Program-made: the position numbers and the translations under genes | Source: Aporrectodea caliginosa | Taxonomy: Eukaryota; Annelida; Clitellata; Crassiclitellata; Lumbricidae | Length of the DNA: 64,000 bases | Reading direction: 5' to 3' | NCBI GenBank assembly: GCA_020284085.1 | Contig: JACEVL010000484.1 | Location: 434,001-498,000 of the forward strand | Shown here: in pieces, positions 1-11,600 of the stretch | How positions within the stretch are numbered: the stretch's first letter is position 1 | Layout: the number at the start of each line of letters is the position of its first letter | The notes under the pieces: model-generated | What the model was told of the DNA's origin: nothing | Database searches by the model: none | Seen by the model: only the letters and a program-made list of their open reading frames with translations

Positions 1-199
1 TTTCATAGCTTTAAAAATAATTTTCAAAAATTTTCTGAAACATTTTAATTAGTTTTATGTCAAAATAGCATGAAATGCATATCTCTGAATGTGTTTTTCA
101 CGATTCCTCTCGCCATTGCAATGCTGTTGCGAAGCCTTGTTTATGTATTAGCCTTGCTTTCGGAAGTATTATTATTTCTATGTTGAAAGTGTGACGTAC

Positions 200-292
200 T
201 TTACGGGGGGGGGTCCGAGTTTTGTGACAGTTTGTGACAGGGGAGGGGGTAAAATGGTCAAAATAGCGTGACATACTTTATGGACGGCCCCT
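200..292. mobile_element. Right end of a TA-flanked MITE
   Basis: TTTATGGACGGCCCCTA ends this segment and equals the right end of the complete element at 32275-32778. The left end is not seen, and may lie before the window. Confidence 0.4.
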
Positions 293-673
293 AAGTAGGG
301 TAGTGTGGACACACTGTGGTGGCCTCTCTATCAGCTTTGCATTGCAATGTTAAGTATGCATGAATAGCCTAGACGGTAGACAGCCAAATGCTTTCATGTT
401 AAAAAATATATTTAATTGCAGGACCAAAAAGTGGTGGTGACTATCACCACCACTTTTAAAAGTGGTGGTGACCGGACACCACCGTCACAATAGAAAGTTA
501 CGCCTATGCGAGTCACAAGAAATCGAGTCCAAGTCCGAGTCCGAGTCCTTCAACACCAACATACACTGAAACACCCAATTTAATGCCATAGAAAAATAAC
601 AGCACATTATTTTATGCTGAAAGAATTATTTTTTTTTGCCCGAGGTATCAATGATCCCTCAGGCGATCCAAAC

Positions 674-752
<79 letters not shown>

Positions 753-771
753 CATTATTATTATTATTATT
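674..771. repeat. (ATT)n microsatellite
   Basis: About 33 ATT units with one interruption. Long open frames here are artefacts. Confidence 0.95.
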
Positions 772-1017
772 TATTTTTTTTAAATACCCGAGGTAGTTCT
801 AATCCCTCAGGCCGCTAAAAAAAATGTCCGGAGACAATAAGATGGACGTCTGGAACGGCATTCACTCGACAAGTTCTGGTTGGGCAAAAGTGCCACGGAA
901 GGCCACGGCGTTAAAGCGTTGGATGGTGATTGCTAAGCGTTGGAAGAGATAACAAGTTTCTTTGGAGTCTCCGGTAAGTAGAGTAAGGCGTTTTCCCAAT
1001 TCTTTGATGAAAACGCC

Positions 1018-1018
1018 A

Positions 1019-1093
<75 letters not shown>
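1018..1093. repeat. (ATT)n microsatellite
   Basis: About 25 units, 250 bp after the first ATT array. Confidence 0.95.
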
Positions 1094-1094
<1 letters not shown>

Positions 1095-1773
1095 ACTGCC
1101 ATTGGCAACGAGCCTAAACAAAAAGAATCTTGCACAAAGGCGCTTACCAGGAAAGTATAATCATATAATAGGCCTAAGTCTCAGTGGCGTAACGAGGGGG
1201 CAGGGGGCGGCCGCCCCCGGGCGCAGGACAGAGGTTGCAAAATTAGGCTTTAGAAAATTTTTGTAAACAGAAATCAGGCAAGAATAGCTAAAAAAGTTAA
1301 AAAAAGTAACTATTATAGATGAGTCTTGAAGAGCGATAATGTAATGTAGGCCCTAATGTCCCTAACTTGTCCGCTGAAACTTTTGGCTTCGGGACCTCAG
1401 CCATAATTTTAATTACAAGAATAATTGAAGAATTACGCTTTGAAAACTGATTTCTAAACAATGAGACTATACTAAGCTATTTTAATACTGCTTTATTTCC
1501 AGTACATCCGTTTCTAGATACATGCTTATACGGCTCCTAAGGTTCGTGCTCAGAAGGCTGCAAAATCACTTAATGTCATGATCGCCATTCGGCTGGCCCT
1601 GTTGTGCGAATATGGGGTATTGCGCTAGGTCAGAAGCGATAGAAGCGGGTCAACTCTCTCGTCGATGGCCTTGATCATCAGGTGCTTTATGCTGCCTAGC
1701 CATTACTTGGGAAGGGGGTATCGCGGTGAAGAATTTCCAGCGGCTGCAAACTTAAGAAATTCTGTCAAACGAG

Positions 1774-2638
1774 CAGGGGCGCAACCACGGTCCAGAAGTT
1801 GGGGGGACCTACTAGAATGTGTGAGTGGGGGAATTGCGAGCGCCGAAGGCGCGAAGCTGCGATTGCCGAAGGCAAGAAGCCCCTAACGACTAGGGGGTAT
1901 GGGGGAGCGTCGTAAGCTCCCCATCGGGGTTTGGGGCGGAGCCCCAGAAGCCAAAGCAATTTTGAGCATTTGATACCAAATGGAGTACATTTTGGGCTCT
2001 AATTTACCTCAAATTTTTCACCGATGATTTCGATGTAAAAGTACCTAAACCATCTAAATCTGTGAAAAAATATGACTTTATTATTATAAATAAACTGAGA
2101 TTTTAGGTTTTAGAAGAACACCACTCGCAGTCGCAGCATTAAAAATTGAAATGTCCTCCTATATAGGCTTCTACCGCGAGCCTTAGTCGACTTTTAAAAA
2201 TCGAGATAAGTAAAGTTTTAGAGTGCAATTATACAGCAACATTCTGCACTGAATTCTTACAGACTCAATTGAATTTAGCGGCTTTACCCTTACCTTATAT
2301 TTTATCGGCCAGGTCCAGTGATATGTTAGGGAACGGGCCTACTAAAACGTCCGAGTGGGGGGGGAGGGAATTGCGAGTGCGGAAGGCGCACAGCCGCGAA
2401 TGACGAAGGCAAGAAGCCCCTATACCGACTAGGGTTCGGGGGAGCGTCGTAAGCTCCACCATCGGGGTCTGGGGCGGAGCCCCAGAAGCAAAACGCAATT
2501 TTGAGCATTTGACACCAAATGGAGTGCATTTTGGGCTCTTGTTTATCTCAAAATTTTCAAAAGTTGGGGGGACGGTCCCAAGCTTTTCGAAAGTTGGGGG
2601 ACGCGTCCCACGGGTCCCATAGGGTGGTTGCGCCTATG
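1774..2638. mobile_element. Non-autonomous DNA transposon with internal duplication
   Basis: Begins CAGGGGCGCAACCAC and ends GTGGTTGCGCCTATG, imperfect inverted ends, flanked by CAAACGAG and CAAACAGG (6 of 8 matching), as for an aged hAT insertion. Inside, a G+C-rich segment near 1818-2020 (GCGAGCGCCGAAGGCG, GGGGGAGCGTCGTAAGCTCC, GGGGCGGAGCCCCAGAAG) recurs in direct orientation at about 2365-2560. Confidence 0.6.
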
Positions 2639-2864
2639 CAAACAGGCCTCTTTGGCACATCTGATACACTCATTAACTCCAATGTGTGCAGGCCCCGAAG
2701 AATTATGGTCTCAGGCAGGGTGTGGTATGATCACCCGATGCCCTTTGAACGCCAACCCTCCAGCTATACGGCGAGCTCTTTGATATCTAATGCGCTCTTT
2801 AGTTTATAATACTTTTTTTGGACTCGTAAGTAAGCAAGTACACAAGGCTTTTTTTCGCGAGACA

Positions 2865-3042
2865 AAATTGTGACTCGGAAACCGAGTCATCGAGTCAAAT
2901 TCGAGTCCGGGTCTTCGAGTCCGAGTCCAAGTCCGAGTCGTGACAAGCCGAGTCCAAGGCCGAGTCCGAGTCCACAAAAAATCGGTCTCGAGTCGGACTC
3001 GAGTCCTAGGCTGGACTCGAGTACTACGTACATCACTGCCAA
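2865..3042. repeat. GAGTCC-rich repeat ending in a hAT-like terminus
   Basis: Many copies of CGAGTCCGAGTC-like units, ending in GTACATCACTG at 3032-3042. Read from the other strand the end is CAGTGATGTAC, a common hAT terminus, with repeated subterminal units. A shorter GAGTCC run lies at 525-549. The matching left end is not identified. Confidence 0.4.
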
Positions 3043-3079
3043 ATCGTCATCCGCACAGTGCTTTCGATGTCAATCATTA

Positions 3080-3252
3080 CAGTGACGTAACTATATAGGA
3101 CTTTTCGTTTAGGGGTGCTTTAAGCCCTGAACATAGCGAGTGCGGTAGCCCGAGCCTATAGTAGAGCCGGAGGCTTGAGTCATTTTAGAGGGGCTTCAGC
3201 TTCGTTTGGGGGCTTAAGCTTCCCCCCCAGCCCAACGCTAGTTACGTCCCTG
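3080..3252. mobile_element. Short inverted-repeat element
   Basis: Starts CAGTGACGTAACTA and ends TAGTTACGTCCCTG, good inverted ends. Flanks AATCATTA and AATCGATC do not form a clean duplication. Confidence 0.4.
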
Positions 3253-4282
3253 AATCGATCATTAAACAGTGCAAAAATACAGGTAATTACATAAACGGCA
3301 CCCCATACTTAGAGGTTCTCAACAATCCCGTCCGACCAACAAAATTTAACTCCGCCACTGATCGTACTTTGTCAGTGCCAGTCCCAAGCCTGGATGAAGG
3401 AGGAGGGCGACGCTAATTAATGGTCTGTTGTTACCACACAGTGGTCGTTAAACAGTAAACAAGCAAGCAAGACCAACAAAACCGAAAGCCTCCCTTTCGG
3501 AAACACAAAATGATCACATTTTGACCCAAAAAACACATTATAAAGTGACAGTCAATAGACGCAATTAGTTTCTTAACTCAAAGTTCACATAGACTAAAAC
3601 TAAAAGTCCATAGCCGCAGCAATGTTTATCAACCGAAGTTGTCCACATAAGCTTATATTTCTAAGGCAACCTAATCGCCAAGCTATGCATACGCTGTTTA
3701 TCACCGCTAAACGACAATTCAAATACAAACGCTGTAGGCCTACTCAGCGTTGCATGAAGTTCAGACAGACACTGACGAGCCTAAATCGCTCAGCACAAGT
3801 CTCAAAACCAAAGTCTCTAGCAAAGGGCCTATCAAACCAAAAGTCTCGTATACGCAATTGTCTCGCAAGCAAAAGTCTCAAAGAAGAGTCTCACAGCAAA
3901 AAGTCGCTCGGGGCAAAAGTTGAAAAGTCTCTCCATACTTTTTTGCGTTTTTGTCGGATTGTTTTTCTCAATTAAAGTAGGCCTATTAAACGAATATAGC
4001 CTATAAATAATAATCTCAAGTAGAGTCTCAAGGCCTCGTCTAAAAGTTCAAGTCTATCGTCGCTGTTCGATCCAGACGCTGTACAAAAACCGAAACCCGA
4101 GTCGATTGGCAATGTCAGAGTCAGACGTCCGCGGCTTATTGAAACCGTAGGCCTACAGGTATCCGTATCACCCGGCGTGGTCGAGGATGATTCTCTGAGA
4201 CTTCACTGTTCTTCCGGTGCCCGCGTTTACCGTCGTTACCATTCTGTTTTGCGGACTGCCGACACAACTTCAGTTTGTCCAC

Positions 4283-4469
4283 ATGGGCGACGAAGACTCG
4301 AAGAGTGGCGTTCTTGAAGATTTCCGCCTAGTTGAGTCTACGACTCTAAAATGTTTGGTTGACTGGGCCGCATCCACACCGGGAAGCGAACCGCACGCTT
4401 TTACACAGAGACTGACAGAGTATAGGCAATGGGATTATGGGACTCTTACCAATGTAGCTAACTGGACCT
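4283..4469 (+). CDS. Possible first coding exon of an unidentified gene
   Basis: ATG in good context (CACATGG) opens 62 codons: MGDEDSKSGVLEDFRLVEST, then TLKCLVDWAASTPGSEPHAF and TQRLTEYRQWDYGTLTNVAN with a final W. A consensus-like donor GTAAGG lies at 4470, eleven bases before the in-frame stop. Composition is richer in G+C than the surroundings and the peptide reads like a real protein (acidic start, no low complexity). I do not recognise the family. If it belongs to a + strand gene, the next exon would have to lie in the 1 kb before PPT1 or within PPT1 introns; none was found. It could also be a remnant of a mobile element. Confidence 0.3.
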
Positions 4470-4837
4470 GTAAGGAATAGGCCTATAGGGCCTACATTGA
4501 TTTAAATTCAAAACTTAGAATCTAATTCTGGAAATGATACAGTTTGAGCAATGAATATTATTATGACAGACTTTGACAGTTCTGTTGTTAGCCCATCTGC
4601 CGTCATTTAATTTAAAATAGCTGCAGCTGCTATAGACAACACGTGTGTAGGCTATGTGTACAATTTTTATGACACAAATCTGTAAATATTTGCTACCTTA
4701 AGTTAGTATCTTATCTGTTTACATTTAGCCTATATAATCATTTAAATTCAGACAAGCATCTCTATTTGCTACTGAGTTCATTACTTTATGTACAGTGGTA
4801 GGCTTAATTAGGCCTACGTACTATAGGCAGCGTTTAA

Positions 4838-4995
4838 AGTGGTGTGGGAACTGTGGGAACGGCGTTCCCACTGCTCTGGACATTTTTTGCTTGCGTTCCC
4901 ACTGCTCGCCAACGACGCCATGCAATGGGACCATGATAATATATGCATTCCAATAAAACTCTTCTTCTGTGTTCCCACTGCTCACCCAAACCACT
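4838..4995. mobile_element. TTAA-flanked MITE, copy 1
   Basis: Ends AGTGGTGTGGG and CCCAAACCACT are inverted repeats flanked on both sides by TTAA, the target of piggyBac- or Kolobok-type elements. Internal GTTCCCACTGCTC units recur. A second copy is at 62593-62737. Confidence 0.6.
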
Positions 4996-5068
4996 TTAAC
5001 CACTGTGCAAAAGCAGGGATTTCTGAGGCGACCCATTAAATGCGATCGTCATGCGTCTTGTCAGTTGT

Positions 5069-5177
5069 CACAGCATTTTGTGACGGCGAAAACGAAACGC
5101 ATAATTAAGTTCATCGTCCGACAACTAATAGAGTGAACTATAATTATATGGTGCTTCAGAAACACTCTTTGACGTCT
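5069..5177. repeat. Dispersed repeat in the PPT1 upstream region
   Basis: Begins near CATTTTGTGACGG and ends near AACACTCTTTGACGTCT; about 70 percent similar by eye to 51262-51358 in COMMD8 intronic sequence. Type unknown. Confidence 0.45.
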
Positions 5178-5210
5178 TAATAACTTTCTGCACTAGAACA
5201 GAGCCGTATA

Positions 5211-5339
5211 TGACGCGAAGAGTGACGCGGCTCTGCACTAGAATAACGACCTCATAATAATATAACGCACTAGAGGGAATATGAAATTGTGACCTCTCAA
5301 TTGATAGTCCAACACGCAATTGACGCGAAGAGTGACGCG
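5211..5339 (+). promoter_or_regulatory. Duplicated TGACGCG-pair motif upstream of PPT1
   Basis: The 19-mer TGACGCGAAGAGTGACGCG occurs perfectly at 5211-5229 and 5321-5339, exactly 110 bp apart, about 290 and 180 bp before the PPT1 ATG. Each copy is itself a direct repeat of TGACGCG. TGACG is the half-site of CREB/ATF-type bZIP proteins, so a promoter role is possible but unproven. The flanks also contain dispersed repeat sequence. Confidence 0.3.
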
Positions 5340-5490
5340 CATCAAAAATTTGTTCTTATTATAACATTATTTTCTTCTGAAGAGGCGTAAAAACCATCGA
5401 CGTCGAAGTTAAAACGATGCGTCTATTAATAGCTGCTGTTATTAGAGCAAGGAAAGCCTGTGTGATTCGAAGAGCGGGCTGTGTTTATAT

Positions 5491-5508
5491 ATGCGACGAC
5501 GAAAATGA
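5491..5508 (+). promoter_or_regulatory. Upstream reading frame overlapping the PPT1 start
   Basis: A five-codon frame, MRRRK then TGA, begins 14 bases before the PPT1 ATG in another phase. Its stop TGA overlaps the main start in the four bases ATGA (5505-5508). If transcription starts upstream, ribosomes reading it would finish exactly on the main start codon. Presence is seen; function is inferred. Confidence 0.45.
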
Positions 5509-5610
5509 TTATTAAAGCATGTTGCTTTTATTGCTTATTCTTGTTTGCGAACTTCGCGTCAACGCACCTCACAAACGCTTCGCTTCCGCTGGTGATATGG
5601 CATGGAATGG
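5505..5610 (+). CDS. PPT1: PPT1 exon 1 (signal peptide and start of catalytic domain)
   Basis: 35 codons plus one base. The start ATG has A at -3. The hydrophobic stretch [13 protein letters not shown] (residues 7-19) looks like a signal peptide, as expected for a lysosomal enzyme. It is followed by [10 protein letters not shown], the conserved first strand and oxyanion-side loop of PPT1. The donor GTAAAA follows at 5611. The CDS start is chosen because the only upstream ATG (5491) opens a 5-codon reading frame in another phase. Confidence 0.95.
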
Positions 5611-8600
5611 GTAAAAATATGTTGTTTGACATCTTGTAATGATTCGGGAAGTAGTCATGTGAGCTGGACAACTAAGGGAAAAAATAATTATGCAATAAGG
5701 TACAGGACTCTAGCAAATTAGGTTAGAGCAGCAGGTGCAGGAATTTGTGTCATGGTTTTAAAAATTGCATAAGGTGGTCAAGCTAAAGTTTAGGTTACTT
5801 CTCGGTCATCTCCTCGCCTTGACCTCCAGGTTTCTGACCTGGCACGGAACGAACAAAGCAGCCAGGCTATTGCGGACTTTATAAGCAGGTCTCTTTGACA
5901 CGGCTTTTGTGTGACGCTGAGAAATTTCGAAGATTTACATTTGCATTAAATTTACTTCATTCATTCATTATGAGAATTTATATAGCGCCCTTCAAGAAAC
6001 CTACTCAGGAGAGCTCCAGCCCAGCCACGACTAAATAAAAAAGACTTGAGTGGCTTATAAAACCCAGTTAGGTTGATCAGGAGTATTGAACGCAGCTCTG
6101 GTGGGAGATCATTCCAGATGGAAGGGCCCACAGCTGAGAGAGCTCGGCGTTGTCTGGTAGCCAAACGCGCCCGTGGAACTAAAAGTTCACCCCTCGTCGC
6201 AAAGTGAGGCACCCGACGTGACGCTACGTCGGACACTGGGCAGCAAAGATCGCGCAAGTAAGATGGAGCACAGCCAAGAACACAGCGAGAAACCAGAGCA
6301 GCAATGCGATATGAAATCCGCTGAGATAGAGGCAGCCAATGCAACACATCACAAATGTATGCAGAGACAGAGGCAAATTTAGGAAGCCGCCCTATTAGCC
6401 GAGCGCAGATCAATACCTTCAAGTTGCCGACAGCCACCCAGCCAAATAAACTGTGTTTTGGAAGGGTTTAAGAGAAACCTATTAGAGGCCATCCAAGAGG
6501 AAAGAACATCAACAAACTTGAGGCCATTATAGTTATATATCAAGACATTCAGAAACTTTCTATGTTGCCTTTGCATGCCAGATATATTTTTAGTTTCTGT
6601 TCTGGCCTCTGCCAGATATATTTTGGAGTTTTGGTCCATTTCACCCATATCTTGTCAACCACTGAAGTTAACTTGATGCCTGTTTTGTTATTGTAAATTA
6701 TGATATTTTGTGATTTAACACTTTTAGATTGTTCTTATCTGATGTTCCCGCAGTGCGTTTGCTGGCAGTTCAATAAAGCACATACTTACTTACTTATATC
6801 TTGTCAACTACTGAAGATAATCTAAAGTGTGAACATGAAGCTTTAATTTTGAACAGACCTACGTCATTTTTTGTTTGTGGTTTTAATTGTTAGATGTGTA
6901 AAATGTGATGGTGTGGTGTATGTGCTTCATCATTTTTTCTTTCTACAATCTGCCGATGTTTAAGTAAATGGATGTATTATTATATTACTAATAAATATAA
7001 TATAAGTAAATACATGTTGCTAAAATAGCGTTTTTTTACCTATTCTTACCTGTAAGTTACATTAAAAACTATACAGTCCAGGCAACTGTCTGTGTTATTG
7101 CTGATTTCGTATTCAAACCATCATGTTTGAATGCACCATTAGGCCTATTCTTGGCAGTAGGCACTGTGCCTAAGGCCTATGAACCTTTCAGGGGCCTACG
7201 AAAGTCTGAAAATGAGATATTGAAAAAGTTTAATGATTGAATTTGACGTGAAAATGAAAAATGAAATTTCAAATGCTAATTTAATATTTTTTTAATTGTA
7301 CTGAAAGAGTTTAACTTTAAAAATTAAGATATTAACTTAAAGTTAAGTTGAGCTGTGCAACAGCCTAGACTATGTGAACTTTACGGCTCTTTGCATTAGC
7401 AAGATCACTTATAACAGGGGTGTCAAAGAGCCGGCTGATGATTTATTTATGGCCCACGGAGAATTGTCTAAAAACTGCTCAATTTGAGAATAAAAGTTTA
7501 AATTTGTCATTTTTGAGTCTTGATGAGTTTTATTTGATGTTTGTAACTGATAATGAAGGTCAAATTAAGATTTTTTAACCTAATTTGGCTAAAAACTGCA
7601 CCATTTAAGATTTAGTTTTGTAAACATTTTCTGAGGACGTGCTCACCGAGCTCTCTCCCATATCCCTACCCCATTTTGCTCAGGTGCCTTTGGCACCCTG
7701 GCCCGCCACTTGCTGGAAAAATATTGCCACTGGCCAACCATTAAAAATGGTTTGACTTATAACGTTTTCAAATGTAATTTCCCGCGTTAATTCGTTTCAG
7801 TTTCAGAGCTGGCGGTTAGGGCCAACGAAAGCAAGAGTGCCTAGGGCCTACAACGACCTTAATTTATTACTTATTTTAACAATGTCTTCACAATGTGGAT
7901 GGTACACAAATCTTCAGCAGTCATAGTTAATATTAGGTAGGAACAGTCGAATGTTCCATATGGTTATGTTCTGTACAGGCTGAGGGCAAGGAAATGGTAT
8001 TGACATTTAGGTGTAGACTTCAGCATTATCTCTAACTTTTGTGTGGGATGATCTCAAGCCAGGCATCTTCAGGTAAAGCGTGTCATCCCACAACTATTGC
8101 ATAGGCATTTGTACAGTTTCGTAGAGCAGAATTAAATGTAGAAATCCTATGATGCCACTAAGCATCGTCAACTGACCTATAGAGAGTAACGCTGGTAGGC
8201 AATCTCATCCCCATCCCCGCTCCGCAACAAATAAATCTTCGCCATCCCCACGCCATCCCTGCATGGTTTGTCCCCATCCCCACACATTCCCCACAAAAAG
8301 TTTTCACCAATTAAAATTTAAAAAAACAATTTTTAGCTTACAAAGCTATTTGTATTGCTGATTGCATTAACAAAACATACGTATTTTAACTTAAGTAATT
8401 AAGTAGCTGTAACTAAGGAAGTAAGCTACTGTATACTATTATAGTCTACATGCTGTATAAGCTATAGAACTTTAAGAGCTGCTCAGCATTACCGATTTTT
8501 ATTGCCGACTCATTCCCCATTACTGCACTATTACCCCAATTGTTGTCCCCATAATCCATACCCCAAGCCGCAATTTTTTGGGCTAACGGCTGGCTTGAGA

Positions 8601-11600
8601 AAATTTACGGCGGCTTTTCGGCTAGCCGTAAAATGACGTAAACTACCTTTTTTTCGGCTAGCCGAAAAAAAATACGGCTTGAAACATAGTTCAGTCAAAA
8701 CGTGTATCGACTATAGAGTTCTTTAAAAAGCCACCAATTAATTAGACATTAGGACATCTGCTACAATGCCATAAAAATGAACAATTAATAGTGGCACACA
8801 AAAAGTCATTCGAAACAGTACAGTTTCAATAAATCCGAACTTGTACGGTAGCCTAATCTATAAAGTCATAACTCTTCGAAACCAGCGGGAAAACTTTACA
8901 ATCACAACTTTGTGTGTGTTCTAGCTGAATATGTTTCCTGCGGCTAGCCGTAAAAACATTCTCGGCGGTTTTTGGGCTAAGCCGTAAAATTTCCGCGGCT
9001 AATCGGCTTGATAAAAAAATTCGGCGGCTCGGCGGCTATGGTGGCGGCGGGGAACGGACATTGTCCCCTCTGGACATTGTAGACATTGTCCCCCTGGACA
9101 TTGTCCCCCCGATTTTGCGTAGGACATTATCCCCCCTGGACATTATCCCCCCCTCTGTGTAAATAGCCTATAGTCTGCATGTCATTGACAAACCTTAGTT
9201 GCCGTTTTGTTGGCTATTTCATTCAGGTGTAGGCCTAAACTTAACCCTTAAACCGCCGCATACTATGTGGGGTTCATGCACCCGGACGCCAAATACTTTT
9301 TGTTGCAATATAGGCCTACTTCAAACGTCACAACTCACTGAGAAACCATATATATATACATATTTACATATATATAGATACATACATACATATATATATA
9401 TATATGTATATATGCATATGCACACATATATATATATATATATATATGTATATATGCATATGCACATATATATATATATATATATACTTAGATCCAAATA
9501 TGTATATATATGTGTATATATATATAAATACATATATACAAATATATTTACATATGCAAATATATATATCCATATATATATATACATATGTAAATATGTA
9601 TATACTTATATATATATGCATATAAATGTATACTTACACTTACATATACAAAAATATATACACATATACATATATATGTATATATACATATATATATACA
9701 CACACATATATATATATACATAAGTACATATATATATTCATATATACATATATGTACATATACCTGTACATATACACATTTATCTATATACATATACAGT
9801 GCATACATACATATACATATAGATACATAGTATTACATACACATATATACATATATATATAAGTATATATGCATGCAAATATATATATATATCCATATAT
9901 ATATATATATATACATATGTAAATATGTATATACTTATATATATATGCATATTTATGCATACTTACACATACATATACAAAAATATATACACATATACAT
10001 ATACATATTTCCGCAAGAATATTATACGATTATATCTTAGACTGGGGGGATAATGTCCTACCTGGGGGGACAATGTCCAGGGGGGACAATGTCCAGGGGG
10101 GACAATGTCCGGGGGGACAATGTCCAGGGGGACAATGTCCTACACCCGGTGGCGGCTTGGGGTATACTATAACCGCTGTATTACCGCAACTGTTGTCCCC
10201 ATTACCGCTGTATTACCGCAGTTGTTGTCCCATTTACTGCGGGGAAATTCCCTATGTCAGTCTCTACTGTCCTATATATTTATAAATTCATGGCTTTGTT
10301 TAATGGTGATATACCATTAAACTGATAAACGTAGGTGCACTTGTGTATTTAGATTCTCTAACGTCAAGTGCAGTAGTAAATCATACCTGGCTCCACAGGT
10401 ATGACCTGCTAGAAAGTTTTACAGTGTTTCGTTTTTACACTGTTATTTTGCTTTCATTTTAAGTTTCATTGGATTAGGCAACTTAGGCTGTAAGTTGTGT
10501 GTTTGTGGAGTGAACTTTGAAATGATAAATTGACGTCTTTGTGCTGAGATGTTGTATGACTGATTTATTGTCATTTACCTGCAGGTGTGGACAACTCTAA
10601 ATTATTTTCAGTTACAGTTGGTGTAAACAGCCAATCTTATGCTAGGGAGGAGTTATTAGTCTTTCCAGTAATGCCAAGAGTAGCTATGGATCCGTATTTC
10701 CTGAGGAGGAGGCTAGCTAGATTTGAGAGCCTGCTGGTTGCAGCCTGGTTGAAAAGTGTAATTTCAGCAGATAAGCGAAGCTACGCTGCCGGGTAGTTAA
10801 ATTATTCTGTAGCATGTAAAAATAAATGTAGGCTACTGTTAGACTTTTTCTGGAAACCCAAGATATTCTCCACCCAGTTATGGGCTTGTTACATGTTACA
10901 TTATTTTGTTGTACATAACAGGAGATAGCTGTTGCAATCCACTGAGCATGGGTTCCATCAAAGATATAGTTGAAAAGACTCTTCCAGGAATTTATGTTCA
11001 TTCTTTGATGATTGGCAACAATGTAATAGAGGTATGGCATTCATGAATTTCAGAAAAAGTAAAATAAGGTAACATATTCAAAGACATGACTCAGCTATAT
11101 ATGGTGTATATTCTGCATCAAACCATGGTGTGCATTCTGCATCAAATCATGGTGTGCATTCTGCATCAAATCATGGTGTGCATTCTGCAGACATTTCTAT
11201 TATATAACTAGATTTTTAAATACTGACGGCTCATAAGAATACAAACATAATAAAACTGCAATTGATAATTATGAAAGTGATATTTTTTCTTTTTAAATGC
11301 ATTTGGCAAGATAGTGGAGTTTCATTGTAAGAATAATGACTGTACTGTATTTGTCATGTTTCCAGCGTTCTGTTTTGAACTTGTATAGGATACAGTAAAT
11401 GGATTCCTGAAGAATGTAAATGAACAAATAGTGGAAGCATGTGAGAAGATTGCAAATGACTCGCAGCTGAAGAATGGATACAATGCTATTGGATTTTCGC
11501 AAGGAAGTCAATTTCTGTATGTTGACATTCTTGCTACTATTAGACAGGGTGGCCACAACTCTGGAAAACAGGGAAATCAGGGAAAACTCAGGGAATTTCT

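Larger units (their letters stand above)
5611..10921 (+). other. PPT1 intron 1
   Basis: Contains the LINE fragment at 5961-6530, a CTTACTTACT tail near 6790, a possible hAT-type terminus near 7417 (CAGGGGTGTCAAAGAGCC), and the large inverted-arm region at 8500-10230. The stretch 6810-8190 is A+T-rich with no further structure that I can name. Confidence 0.8.

Noticed and set aside
614..1121. Reading frames rich in Leu, Tyr or Ile (614-818 + and 933-1121 -)
   Set aside because: They are translations of ATT microsatellites.
9199..9862. Several overlapping Tyr/Ile-rich frames on both strands
   Set aside because: Translations of the TATATACATA satellite; no codon structure.
10587..10796. 69-codon + strand frame just before PPT1 exon 2
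   Set aside because: No domain recognised; PPT1 exon 1 joins exon 2 directly in phase, so no coding exon is needed here.
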